A stretch of 64,000 nt of DNA, taken from Rhynchospora pubera (Eukaryota; Streptophyta; Magnoliopsida; Poales; Cyperaceae). Where the stretch lies: positions 29,261,432-29,325,431 of the forward strand of contig CM051461.1 in the NCBI GenBank assembly GCA_028095005.1, written 5' to 3'. This document shows, piece after piece, positions 11,475 to 23,476 of the stretch. Both the position numbers and the translations under genes were made by a program. Under the pieces are notes generated by a model. The model saw only the letters and a program-made list of their open reading frames with translations. It was not told where the DNA came from and searched no databases. Positions within the stretch are counted from its first letter, which is position 1. Every line of letters starts with the position of its first letter.

Positions 11475-13945
11475 GAGTATATATATGTTGAATCCCCACT
11501 GTTAGCGCCAAAGATAGTGATCACCAAATCTATATTATCAAGTACTTGTTGATGGCATCATGTCTGACGCACGAGTGTAATCTTAATCTGTATTTCTCTA
11601 GTGAGTCATTTCTAAGGCATTTCAAATCATCAAATGTAGCGTGTTGGTTAGAAAGGAACTAATTATCTTGTTTTTTGGATATGAGCCATTGTGCTTGTGA
11701 AGGCTTCATCTCATTGGCCTAGATCATGAGCCGGTCTGGCCAGCACTCTTTCAGACTTGAAAGTTCACTATTTTAAGAGAAATTAACAGCATAAAGAGTG
11801 AAAGCGTCGAACAAATGAAGTGTGGCTATTATATTAACTGTTAATTAGCCGTAAATTACACTTCATGTAATGTCGCTGTCCCCAACAAAACATTGTCGAC
11901 ATTGTGTATAAAGGGACAAGTCTTATATCAGAATAAAATTATATTTTCTACATATATTAGAAAATCTGTTAGTGAAACGTTTTGTAAAAATAATAGTGTT
12001 TACTATATTTTTTTTAACAACATGCAAATTATGATGACGACAAAAACAGAAAGAGAGAAGCAATTTTTACCAGCTGTTTGATAAAATTGTGTATAAACTT
12101 CAGGTGGTAAGTAATTAATCAACTTGACATCCTTATCACTTGATGTTGACTCCAAACACCACCCATTATAACGAGCATTCTTACCCCAGTAGGCCAGTAC
12201 TCAAGCATCAAGGAAGGAATCAACAAATCAACAACAAAATATATATCATTTTGGAATCGAAGAGAACTGGCTCCTCCAATAAACTCCAGATTCCCTTGTC
12301 GACATAGTTTTGTCGAATTCGAGGCGAAAAAGGTGTTGTTCCTATACAACAATATGATTCTTGTGGACAGAGAGATTAGAATTTTGTTTTGAAAATCAGT
12401 TCTTTAAGGAGAACACATTTCTAAGCTCTAAGTGCGAGTAAAAATTTAATAGGATTTCCCTTGCAAACATTTAAATTTTGAAACTAAATTTAAAAACTTT
12501 ACTCAAATCTTATCATAAAAAAAAATAAAAGAATTCCCAAGGTGCAATAATTTGAAGACAATTAATTATATATTTACTGGAGCTATTTTATCATGGATCA
12601 GTTATTGAGCTGGATTTTATCCCGATGTTTACTTAATCTGCTCTTGACAACAGTATCCATTGCATAATATGTAGTTTTGTATTTTTGGGTCTTAATTATT
12701 CTACATATATATTTGTAGTTTAACACTATATATATTGTATTAAATAATTTTTTTTTCAATTAGCAAGCAAAATTGTTATTGGTATTTTTCAAATAAAAAA
12801 AAGAAACAATGCTTCCATCTCATTCAGATGAAAAATGCTTACAAAAATATATTCTTAATAGTACCACCTCCGTTTAATTTAATTTTTTGTTGCAAATAAC
12901 TTTGACTATACTTTTTAAGACTGTGTTCATAATGATATATCTTTTAAAAATAAAATTGACTTTACTTTTAAAAATAAATTCACAAAAAATTAAATCATAA
13001 AAAACTTTCTAGAAATACCTGTGACTTTATAGATTAATTGGTTTAGCATCATAATTTGAATATTATATACAAATTTATTAGAATTCACTAAATCTAAATT
13101 TCAAGTTTTTCAACATATTTAATTTATCTTCAGGGTATATATATAGAGTATAATTATGTTAATTTCAAAACATTACTATTATCAAATTAATAATGTAGTA
13201 TTAAAATGTCTCCCTATAAATTTCATGAGAACCAAAATGATAGTGATCAGCGAAATGCTAGCTAGAAGGTGGCGATGGTCACTAATGTTTCCACTTTATT
13301 CTTTCTCTCAACTTTTTTTTATCCACACATGCTGTTCATAATGTTTTCTTTTCTCATTTTCTGTTGGCAGTGGGTTTGAACTATATGGATAGCCAAACTG
13401 TGACGTTTGAGTCGACTCAGGATAAAAATAAATTAATAAATAAAAATAAAATGTTAATTGAAATTTCTTTTAGACCGTCTTTCTTTCTAAGTTGGCCATT
13501 CATTGTTTAAGGCTTTAAGCCCCCACCTAGTTTCACAGCACGCATGTAATCGTGATAAACCACGTGTCCTTGTAGGTTTCCCACACATTATAGCTATAGC
13601 ATAATCAGCTTTCTTCATGTTGGTTGGTTATTGGCTTAGATTGAAAAGAATATTTCAAATAAGATGAAAAAGCATGATATTTATCCTCGAACCTCAAAGA
13701 ATGATTCCTTTTGAGAGGTTTTAGGTGGAGCACTTTCCAAAGGTGGAGAGGAATCATCAGAGAATAAATTTACCATCTTATATTAATTTGTTGCGAATTA
13801 ACTAAAATTAACAATTTATATTATATATAATTTTTTTAACAAAAGTTGACTGATTGTTTTTTCTTTACTTTTTCTGTTTGGACCGTTGAGTTGGTTGAAA
13901 TCTCAAATTTCGTACTTTATCTGGAAAATCACTTAGAAATTGGGA
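11475..13945. other. Intergenic, nothing certain
   Basis: AT-rich with no convincing gene. A 77-codon minus-strand frame at 12119-12352 has ordinary amino-acid composition but matches nothing I recognise. A stretch at about 12865-13020 resembles an eroded MITE end (CCTCCGTTTAATTTAATT) without a partner. Confidence 0.45.
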
Positions 13946-13951
13946 CATAGT

Positions 13952-14248
13952 TAGAGCTGTTAATATCATTTTGTTTTGACCGTTTCTGTTTCATTTCGTA
14001 ACAAAAGTGGAAGGGAAAATGCTTTCGTTTTCAGGAACGGAATGGAAACGAAAGTTCATTTTTCGTCCGCAGAACGTCGAAATAGAAAATTTTAATGGAA
14101 AATGAAGACGGAAATGAAATATAACGGAATTTTTGTTCCGTTTAACGGAACGGAACGAAAATAGAATAGCTTTTCTGTTTCGTTATTTGTAACAGAACGA
14201 AAATAAAACGGCTGATTTCCGTTCCATCTTGCACGTTTGACAGCCATG
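13952..14248. mobile_element. Short hAT-like MITE, CGTTTC-rich family
   Basis: Left end TAGAGCTGTTAATATC, right end CGTTTGACAGCCATG, flanked by GACATAGT on both sides (13944-13951 and 14249-14256), an exact 8-bp TSD. The interior is dense in CCGTTTC/GAAACGG motifs. Non-coding. Confidence 0.85.
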
Positions 14249-14486
14249 GACATAGTCCCCTTCACTTATTTCTGAGACACAATCTTTACTGGCAGAATTT
14301 CATCTGAACGTACGTAAGAAAACCTACAATTGTACAAACTACAAAGCAGAGATATCAAAGAAGAATCATTTAAACTAATTTACAGCTGGTACTACATTAA
14401 TATTGAGGATGCTGGATGTCAGTTCCCTGTAATAACAACCAAATTACTCGCTGTGGGGCCGGTCGGAATTCTTACCCAATATAACG

Positions 14487-15385
14487 CAGTGGCGAAGCCA
14501 GGATTTCGTGTTAGCAGGGTCCGTAATTTTTTTTTTTTTGCTGAAAATATATGTATGATGTAACTTTTAATATAGACATAGTATAATAATATTTTTTAAA
14601 TAAAGAACTCTAAATAATGTGATATAAAAAATTCATGAGAAATCAAATATATATTATAATAACAATAGAAAATCGAAAATAATGTATTTAATATACAAAA
14701 TAATAATTCAAAAATCAAGACAATAAAAAAATACAACAATGTCCTATGAATTTTTATTTTTATCATAATTTTACATAATAGGTTCATTAGAAATCTTATT
14801 GAACACTTTTTTTTTCTATATTATAGATATATAAAGATATGAGGCATACAGAGGAATTTGGCCACTATTCAAAGCACAATATTTCTTATGTTTTGTGGCA
14901 CTCGAAATTTGTTTTGACAAAAATAGTATATATGATTTTTACTGGCAGTTTTTATATAATATCCGAATTGCATTTTTTATCTTATGTGGTAGCTTTTGTT
15001 TATTATGTCCTAAACTTCGCAAAATATTATATAGACGAATCCTGAAATGCATGAGATTCACGCTAGTATATATATGCTACAAATAATTATTTATCCAAAT
15101 ATTTTATTCTATTCTAAATTTTGTCTTAACAAAATTAATTGGGGATGAAGGAAGAAGACGATTAGTCAGGAACAAATGCTACCTGGATCCCTATGCGATT
15201 TTTTAGACGTCGTTATACAATTCAAATCAAACACGACATGTCTAGCTGGGTCCTTCAAATTTTTTAGATGGGTGCTTAATTTCTTGTGACCTTTGTTTTT
15301 AATTACAAACAAATATACTATTAAGAAAATATTTTTTTTGAGGTGGGTCCATGGACCCACCTTTCTCCACGTAGCTTCGCCCCTG
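14487..15385. mobile_element. Non-autonomous hAT (Tip100-like), 899 bp
   Basis: Exact 8-bp TSD ATATAACG at 14479-14486 and 15386-15393. Terminal inverted repeats are CAGTGGCGAAGCCA and, read inward from the right, CAGGGGCGAAGCTA. Internal blocks GCTGGGTCC and GGTGGGTCC/GGACCCACC are shared with the 4.25-kb element at 4373-8623, which makes this the shorter reference copy of that family. No transposase frame. Confidence 0.93.
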
Positions 15386-15437
15386 ATATAACGTCTTTAT
15401 TGGAACCCGGACACACAGTTCGATCCATTAATGTGAG

Positions 15438-15723
15438 TATGGCTGTCAAACGTTAACAACGGAAGCGGAACATGGTGTTCTGTTTTCCGTTCCGTTTCGT
15501 AAAACGAAACAGAAAACTGTTCCGTTCCTTATTTTCCACTGATTTCAACCTATTTTCCATTGATTTCAGTCATTTTTCGATAAAATGGAACATTAACGTG
15601 CAGTACCGCCTGTTCCGTTTCCGTTCTGTTTTCTGCAACATAATCAATTTTCCTTCCATTTCCGTTTTGTTCCGGACGGAACGGAACGGAAACGTTCGAA
15701 ACGGTACCAAATTGACACCCCTA
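15438..15723. mobile_element. Short hAT-like MITE, CGTTTC-rich family
   Basis: Ends TATGGCTGTCAAACGTT and AATTGACACCCCTA form an imperfect inverted repeat, flanked by AATGTGAG on both sides (15430-15437 and 15724-15731). The interior is full of TTCCGTTTC/GAAACGGAA. The 133-codon frame crossing it is not a gene. Confidence 0.92.
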
Positions 15724-15808
15724 AATGTGAGCATCCATGTTTTTGCAAAAGGTAATGATGTTTTTACCCTGTTACAAGCTGACAAGTTCATTTTGCTTCG
15801 GGAACTAA

Positions 15809-15958
15809 GACTCCGTTTGGATAAGGTGTGGAAAGAAGGAAAGAAGTGGGAAGAAGTATTGAGAAGTGTGTAACTTTGTGAAGAGTTTGGATTGTTTATG
15901 ATAAATTTATTCTCTTATTCCTTCTTTCCTTCTTCCCAAATGGAATCCAAACGGAGCC
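15809..15958. mobile_element. Tourist-type (PIF/Harbinger) MITE, 150 bp
   Basis: TIRs GACTCCGTTTGGAT and ATCCAAACGGAGCC, flanked by TAA on both sides (15806-15808 and 15959-15961), the 3-bp TSD typical of PIF/Harbinger elements. The interior has AGTGTGTAACTTTGTGAAG and GAAGAAGG/CCTTCTTCC tracts common to the family. Confidence 0.92.
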
Positions 15959-15964
15959 TAAAAA

Positions 15965-17439
15965 AGTAAATTTGGACTATTTCAGGTTTTGAAAATTCAC
16001 ACACCTACATAAATTAATTGCCCAAATATTAAATTTTATAATAAACAAATTGTATAAATATTTGTTGATTAAAATTTTTACTATTAACGATTAAAACCCG
16101 GCTTATAATTCTGGAGAGCTTATATAACTTCTCTATATATTCACATGAAATTGAGCTGACGCTGACGCACATGATTCAGGAACGTTCGTTCGCTTAAATG
16201 ATGTGTTTTGTGATGTTATTTGCTTTGATTGGGAAATGTTGATCGTGCCATAGCTACATTCTAGTGAGAGTGGCGGTGTGTGATAAAGATGGCCACGTAT
16301 TCATGCGTTATCGAGATCATGATCTTATTCGTCTATTGCAGTAATTTTTTTTTAATAAACAATTAAAATTGGATTATATTAAAATGACCAAATCAACGGC
16401 TATTAATATTGGATTATATTATACAATTGATACATACTTTTACAAGTGTATATTGCCATATCTAATTTTGCACTTTATTGAAATATGACTATTATTGTGT
16501 CAAAAGGGTTTCTCAAAAATAATCTAGTTTGCTTCCATCTTGCAGCTGTCATTTCTTTCATCTATGTAATAATTTATCAACATTCCAAATTATTTTAGCA
16601 AATATCTATGTGTTCCACAGAGTTCCATAATTTAAGAAAATACAGGGAACAACTATGCAAATATCAATTAGCAAATTGCAGTCATAAAGCACCAAAAAGA
16701 AGGTAATGCATTTAATGGCACAAGCACAACGCATCATAGAATTAAGGTGCATCTTGCGTTGTTTCTAACTGCACGTTTACTGATATATGTGATTATCCAT
16801 AAGCCAGACAAAACATACATCAACTTTTAAAGCCAGTTGTTGGAAATAGACCAGCAGTTTTCCCTTGGAGTGAGGGTGGATGTCAGTTTCCCCATGCAAG
16901 TTGAACTGGAGAGCTACACTATTGGCTTATGTGCGGAAGGCAATCTCAAATCACAGCCGTCCATTTTGGTGATAAACGGTTTTAGAATAGGCATACTTAA
17001 TTTTGTTAATTAATGTGATGAGGTGGTCAAACAGCAACTAAAATATGGTATTGCGCTACTTGCAATCCAGATCCTTCAAAACCAATTTATCGATCTGCTT
17101 TGGCTATAGAAAAATTATGAGAAATGAAAGAGAAGCGTTAAATTAATTTTGAAAGATTCGAATTGTTGCGCTACACGGCGAATTTGCTTTCGTCGAACAG
17201 CGCTGGAGAAAAATACATTTGATTGAAATATTACAATTAACTTGAAGTACTCACTCCTAATCATTTTGAAATATTTTGATCAATTTTCTAGAAAAGTAAA
17301 ATAAATTTATATGGTTTTGAAATATGACTTTACTATACATTGGGGCAATATTTACTATAAATCAAACGAACTCATCAGACAGTACACGTGTTGAACGTCC
17401 CAAATCCAACAAAAAAAATAATATATTAAAATTAATCCA
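15965..17439. other. Intergenic, nothing recognised
   Basis: No gene, RNA or bounded element seen. A short direct repeat (ATTGGATTATATTA) occurs near 16368 and 16410. Confidence 0.45.
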
Positions 17440-17447
17440 AACGTGAG

Positions 17448-17763
17448 TAGGCCTGTCAACGGCAGTGCCAACCACGTGATGTTGTTCCGTTTAACTGAAA
17501 CGGAATAAATAACGGTACCAATTTTCATTTCGTTTCAATAACGAAACGGCAAACAAAATAAGAAATTGTATCGTTTCGAACCGTTTCATCTCCTTTCAAA
17601 CTGTGTCATGTGTAATTTTTTATGTGGAACGTATAACATAATGGATTTATGTGCCGTTTTGAATACAGAACGGTTAACAGAATGGTATATCATACTGTTT
17701 TTTAAACAAAATGGTAAACGGTAGAAGATGTTCCGTGGTATTTTTCAACGTTAGACACCCCTA
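17448..17763. mobile_element. Short hAT-like MITE, CGTTTC-rich family
   Basis: Ends TAGGCCTGTCAACGG and CGTTAGACACCCCTA. Flanking octamers are AACGTGAG (17440-17447) and AACATGAG (17764-17771), an 8-bp TSD with one mismatch. Confidence 0.88.
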
Positions 17764-17771
17764 AACATGAG

Positions 17772-19057
17772 CATTACCGGATGTCCGAACTTAATCCAAA
17801 CTCGAACCTATCTAAACCTGATCAAAAAATAAATTAAGTTGCAGACTGATGTGAATATGCACTAGCCTGCTTATTTGCCACCAAATTAATGTGTTAGATA
17901 GAACTGTATCAAAAGTATTTCAAGCTCTTGGTAATTATTCCTTTAATTTTCTAATTTAAATTAATTGTCGTTGGTCTGTTAAGTTCACTTTTCGAATACA
18001 TGTTGTATGGCAATATGGCATATCCAGTTGATGATTTAGTACCATTGAACTTAATTACCTTCCTTTGTCATTTGAACAAATACATCGTAAAATAGTGCAG
18101 ATCGTTAATGTAAAAATGTTGCAATGTAGTCAATTAATTAGCTAAGACATGACTAATGTCGGCACCTATTTACATATATGCATGTCTTTATTTCATTTGT
18201 CCAAAAATATCCACACAAAGTGAAGCACGCTGGCATTTTTATAATAGTCACGATTACAAGCTTTTGGGGAACAATGCTGAGAAAAACCAGATAAGGATGC
18301 TTTCGATCGACATCTATTCTTTGAAAAATGTTATTGAAAACAAAAACCAATTTTGGCGGGTACTTCCATTCATTAATGTAGGTCAGTGAACAGTTTTTGA
18401 AGAAAAAGATATATGGTGGGGATTCCCGAGAGCGAAAGAAATAAATTCGAAAAGTGATGTATATGTTTTGTGCTTAGGTCATCGTCGTTTAACTTACCCT
18501 ACGAGATCTTTTTTAAACACATAACGCCATTCACGAATCAAAGTGAGTGGACATGCATGGTCTAAGATCGGATGAAGAAACCTTGTGAGGATATGTTAAT
18601 TTTTGTGTAATAAATGCAACTTTTTGTACTATGTATATATAGCAAATTAAGCGTTTCTTTTGAATATGTGTGCGATTGAAATTGTGTATTGTTGGCGCTT
18701 ATTGCAAGCGCAAGCTTGCTCTGTGGTTGAGAGGAAATTAGGGTGAAAAGATGAAATTGTCACGAGTCACCTCTTTGAACCAACGAAATAAAGTTCACCG
18801 TGCTGAATATGCTTTGAGTTTTAATTGGGCATGCATCAAAGCCAAGGTCGCGGCGCGTATTATCATCGTAGAAAGTCGTGTGTTTCACTTAAAATATGGA
18901 ACGTATTAGGGATGACCTATATTTGACGGGGGACATCTTTAAATGTCATTAAAAATTTTACATAATTATTGATTATACTTTAAAAAATATATTTGTTAAT
19001 GGGTGTAGGTACTAGGCGAAGTAATTTGTTCATTTTACTTGGTAATACTTTCTCAAA
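17772..19057. other. Intergenic, nothing recognised
   Basis: Short frames on both strands at 18153-18389 overlap and are unconvincing. No element boundaries found. Confidence 0.45.
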
Positions 19058-19072
19058 ACTCAAGAATCAAAA

Positions 19073-19235
19073 TTATTTATTAACTTTTTCAAGACTAGTT
19101 CATGGTCTAGTGAAAAAAAGTAATGCATCTTGAGTAAAAGATCGCATGTTCGAAACCGATTAGGAAATCTTTCTAGACATTTAATTTAAAAATAAGTTGG
19201 GAGGTTTTATCCCCAATTTATCTTAAAAAAAAAAC
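19073..19235 (+). mobile_element. tRNA-derived SINE with TSD
   Basis: Has a box-A-like TGGTCTAGTG (about 19101), a box-B-like GCATGTTCGAAACCG (about 19145) and a TTAATTTAAAAATAAGTTGG body ending in an A-run (19224-19234). Flanks ACTCAAGAAT+CAAAA (19058-19072) and ACTCAAGAAT+GAAAA (19236-19250) are a 15-bp TSD with one mismatch. Related copies: 34886, 47378, 48380 (minus), 53387 (minus) and 63390 (minus). Confidence 0.88.
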
Positions 19236-19278
19236 ACTCAAGAATGAAAAGATCGATTCAAACCGTTTAGTATGTTTT

Positions 19279-20993
19279 TGATATCTCATATTTATACTGT
19301 TATTTTGGTCAGACTTTACATCGAAATTGTGACTAAACTAATGATATTCTCTATACTTTTATATTTTATTTGGCAAGATTGGATACTGCTGTGGAATTTG
19401 ACTTGTCTTGTAGAAACTTGGTGGACCGGACACAATAATTGCATAAAATAGAGAATTTTTAGGAAGAAAATTACTAAATAGAATTGATAGCATTGTAGAC
19501 CTCATCCTAAACTTTCCAACGATCTTTGAATCACCCCAATCGGAGTCTGAATGAAAAAATTATCGTCAAAATGCTATTAGTGCATAATGTTGGAGATAGG
19601 AGATAATTCGGACCGAATTGCATAACAGGAAATTACATAGGAGATAATTCGGACCGAATCACCATAAATTCGGACCAAATTGGCATACGAGGAAAGTCCT
19701 GGTCACTTTTAGAAGTAATTTTCTCTTAGAGGAACCTTCCTAGGTCGGTTTGCAATATATGGAAGATTTTTTGGATATCCTGAGACACAAATTTTTGCTA
19801 TATATGCATATCCTTACTTGGGGAGAAGGACACCTCCCATTGAGCCACCATTATCACCCATTCTTCCACCTTCCTCCAGCGTTCTCACGCAGAAAGGCGT
19901 GAGATTTTCACTTCTCCACCGTCACTCAATCATGGAAGTGACTTGGGAGCGATTCTAGACACGACGACAGCAGATTCAATCCAACCACGGCTCTGGACAT
20001 TCGGTATTTCGAGTTTGAAGAAATTCTCGATTTATTTCTTCCTTTCTCTTAATATTTGATCGAATGGAGTTTGAATCTTAGTTATTTGCATTTGTAGTTT
20101 GCTTTATTTAGCATATTAGGCTAAAACTCATATTGTTTTAGGGATAGATGTAGTTTAGGATTTGATTTGCTATGTGATACTTGGCTTTGTTGATTGAAAT
20201 TGCTATTTACTTGTTGGGAATAGTATTGTTTTCTTATGCTATGAATTGTTCATTAACTATGTTGCTTAATGGATGAATGACCACATTTTTTTAGGATATT
20301 AACTTGTTTTAATAGATAAGACTTGCACAGGTATTTCGATGTAGGTAAAAAGGCGAAAGTCAACTAGCGTTAACAAAAGGTGAAAGTTTCTATTTGAATG
20401 ACAATTTAAAGTAGATGTCTCGTAGAAAATCAACAAGTAAACTCTAGTAGGTCTACCAACACACAAAATTTGAGGGTACAATGCGCTTGATGAGGGTTAA
20501 CGCTAGGTTCCATACCAAATATCGTATCCAATAGGCGACAACAGAGGGTTAGAGAGTTTAGATATGATTAGATGGACCTTTAGCAAAAATAGATTAACAA
20601 ACAAGTAGAACTAGCATTCACGTAGTGGAATTCGGATCGAATTGGACACAATTCGGATCGAATTAGTGAAACAGAATACGACAGTGCTATGTCTCACGAC
20701 CCTGCGACCAAACCAAAGTGAAATCAAACCCTAAGACATTTTTATTATCATATTTTAAACCATGAAAACACCACAAAAATATTAGTTTTAATTGTTTTGA
20801 TTTTATTTCCTCTATACTTTAATTAATCCATTTTTAAACTAAAAACGCCATAAATATTTATCGTCTAGCTTTAGTAAATAAATAGAATTAGTATTCATCA
20901 CCATATTCGTGGGATCGACACCTTTACTTTACTACGAATGTTTAGTCGAGTAAACAAGATTACTTTATTTGACCTAGGTTTACATCTCGATGA
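19279..20993 (-). mobile_element. Solo LTR, family G1 (gypsy-like), minus orientation
   Basis: Homologous along its length, in opposite orientation, to the LTR at 38595-40199. The plus-strand left edge TGATATCTCATA is the complement of that LTR's 3' end; the right edge reads inward as TCATCGAG, one change from TGATCGAG. Flanked by the exact 5-bp TSD GTTTT (19274-19278 and 20994-20998). No primer-binding site, polypurine tract or coding domain adjoins either side, so this is a solo LTR. It carries several near-palindromes AATTCGGACCGAATT. A short block (19500-19560) resembles the LTR at 56.1 kb. Confidence 0.92.
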
Positions 20994-20998
20994 GTTTT

Positions 20999-22925
20999 CA
21001 ATTTCAAAATTTCTTTAGAAATCAGATTTTCACATTTTTTTGACTGTTGGCATAAATCTAATTTTATCAATGATGGCATAAAAATAATTTTCCATTATAA
21101 CATATTTCCAATTTTTAACTTCTATCGTGGCATAATCTAAATCGCCGTTCAAATAAATGTACATAGTTACAATGATATTTTAAAGAATTATTCGTAAGAT
21201 AACAAAGCTAACGTATTGTAGCGTCGAAGTACTTGATTAATTTTTCATAAAATTGTTTTGAGTTCAAATTAATTATTTCAAGCAACTTTTACGAAATATA
21301 CCGTATGTTTATTCATTAATTTTCAGAATTGATTGCAAATAATTATGTTACCATCTGCATAACACGTTTCATACTTATTCATAAACTCATATATAGTTTG
21401 GTGATATCAATATGATTTGATTACAAAGGCACATTCTAGCTAGGAACATATTAAAACAATCATCTGCATAAAGCACTTATTATATTGTTGTGTGATCCAA
21501 CTGTAATGAGAATAAACGGCCAATTCTTTGGTAATTATAAGTCATGTTATCTAGATATATGATTTAATTTCAAAAAACACACACCCTTTCAATTGACAGC
21601 AAGCAGAAAAAAAAATGCATCTTCAGTTACAAAAATTCCACAATAATGAAAATTTTTATTTCGGAGACGTTTTAGAATATTAGAAAATTTAAGGTCTTTA
21701 GCCAAAATTCATAAATATATTCATGTTTTCTACATAGTGGCTTCCTTGCCTTCCTTCTCGCTTTACCAAAAAGGCAAAAGCTGCTACTTACAATTGGTTT
21801 ATTGAACCCCTAACATATTCTATTCCCAACTTTATTTATTTATTAATTATTATTATTATTATTATTATTATTATTGTAATAATAATAGTAATAACAATAA
21901 CAATAATAATAATAATAATAATTATTATTATTATTATTATTATTTTTATGGCACGATACTGTAAGTGTTTGGTGCCACATGTTGTCATGACTCTATTATT
22001 TTTATTATATTTTAATTTAAAATTAATTAAGAGTCAAATTCAAATAGTTATTTTTGTTTAATTTTATGAGAGAAGTGCTCCCGAAAAATTTTATAAATTT
22101 CAAAACTAATTTACTACTAAATTAATATGTCAAAAATCGAACATATATTTGAATTAATATATATCATATATAGTTAATTAACTAGATTCATTTATTTTAT
22201 TGACATATTGATCTAGAGATTCAAATGGCACAATCTAAGTATAAATGATATTTGCTGACTTTGATAGATATGATTGATACAATAATTTTGTTGAAATAAT
22301 TAATAAAAAAAATTATAAAATTAAATTTGTGTTATGTACTGTGGTGTTATCTCGTGTTTATGTTGTGTCGTGTAACAAAATATGACGTGCTTAATTGTGA
22401 CAACTTTTAAAATTTTCAACACGATTCGATTATGCAAAATAGATCAACACATTCAAATTTGGTTAGTTTTGTATATATTCGTGTGGTACTAATGCATTGG
22501 CAGTATAACGCCAGCATAATTCACACGATGAAAAGAACACAATCTGATATTAAAACGATAAAATTGAGCAGTCCCGGCATGGCGACATCAACTCCTTGAA
22601 TGCAGGAAACACCCATATTATATTAAAATTAAAATGACAAGCTTAGACCCATCATTAATTCTGTAAATAAATAATAAAATAAAATCTGTTACCGCGGTGA
22701 CAGTGATGCAGAGGATGCCCCACTTCAACTTCTTGAACGCAAAGGAAATTGCTCATGAAACTCTTAAATTTGTAAAACACTAATGAAAAGACTTAATTCC
22801 CTCGATAGTTATATATTAAATTATATTTTTATCTAAAATGAAGGACAGTATGGTTTTTACACTTTAATTTGGAGAATTTTGCAAATTTGAGGCGTGAACT
22901 TAGCTAATTCCGTGTGCAATGTTAG
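20999..22925. other. Intergenic, mainly AT-rich
   Basis: No gene seen. About 22320-22500 has GTGTCGTG-type motifs as in the dispersed repeats at 37.0 and 46.1 kb. A TTA/TAA tract is listed separately. Confidence 0.45.
21840..21952. repeat. Inverted (ATT)n / (AAT)n microsatellite
   Basis: An ATT array, then TAATAATAGTAATAACAATA-type units, then ATT again. The blocks are mutually complementary, so single strands can fold into a long hairpin. Confidence 0.92.
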
Positions 22926-22933
22926 AGTACACG

Positions 22934-23192
22934 TAGGGCTGTTAACAGAACATTCGTCCACGTATTTTTGTAACTGTTCCGTTCTAACGGAACGGCTAAT
23001 GATACGAATTTTTATTTCATTTAAAAAAACAGAACGGTAACGGAATAAATTTCATCATACGTTTATGTGATATACAATTGAAATTTGATCATTCCGTTCA
23101 AACGGAACCACTAACGAAATCATTGATATGTACCGATGGAACTAAAAATGAACTGTTGGATTCCGTGTTTGTTATAAACGTTAGACAGGTTG
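22934..23192. mobile_element. Short hAT-like MITE sharing its TSD with a neighbour
   Basis: Left end TAGGGCTGTTAAC, right end CGTTAGACAGGTTG, flanked by AGTACACG at 22926-22933 and 23193-23200. CGTTTC/GAACGG-rich interior as in the family. Its right TSD is also the left TSD of the next element. Confidence 0.9.
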
Positions 23193-23200
23193 AGTACACG

Positions 23201-23468
23201 CAGTGGCGAAGACAGAGGAGGACTGGCAAGGGCCAGGCCCCCTAATAATTAGAATTGTGCTCATCATACCTTAATTTATTAAGATAAATTTATATAGTTA
23301 AGTTCATTGGCCTCCTCTAGATCCAAAATATTATGTTCAATAATACTTCAGTTATAAAAAGGTTAATGAATATTGGTATTGTTTCAAATAATTTGTACTT
23401 AAACTTATTATTTTTTTTATTCTCAATTTCATTTAGTCAAATTTTGACCCCACCCTTCTTCACCACTG
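23201..23468. mobile_element. Short hAT (Tip100-like) MITE in the same target site
   Basis: Ends CAGTGGCGAAG and CTTCACCACTG form an inverted repeat with one mismatch. Flanked by AGTACACG at 23193-23200 and 23469-23476. It directly abuts the previous element through one shared octamer. Confidence 0.92.
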
Positions 23469-23476
23469 AGTACACG

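Noticed and set aside
9992..11475. AATAAATTTACC as TSD of the L1-type LINE
   Set aside because: The string occurs to the right of the LINE and in the MITE to the left, but not next to the poly-T end, so it cannot be the TSD as placed.
12119..12352. 77-codon minus-strand frame with ordinary amino-acid composition
   Set aside because: No recognisable domain, no promoter or splice context; it could be a gene fragment but cannot be supported.
15472..15873. 133-codon plus-strand frame
   Set aside because: It crosses a hAT-like MITE, its TSD and the start of a Tourist-type MITE; the Phe/Arg-rich product reflects the CGTTTC repeats.
19095..19165. tRNA-like box A and box B
   Set aside because: The body, A-tail and TSD show a SINE; no cloverleaf with an acceptor stem can be formed, so it is not a tRNA gene.
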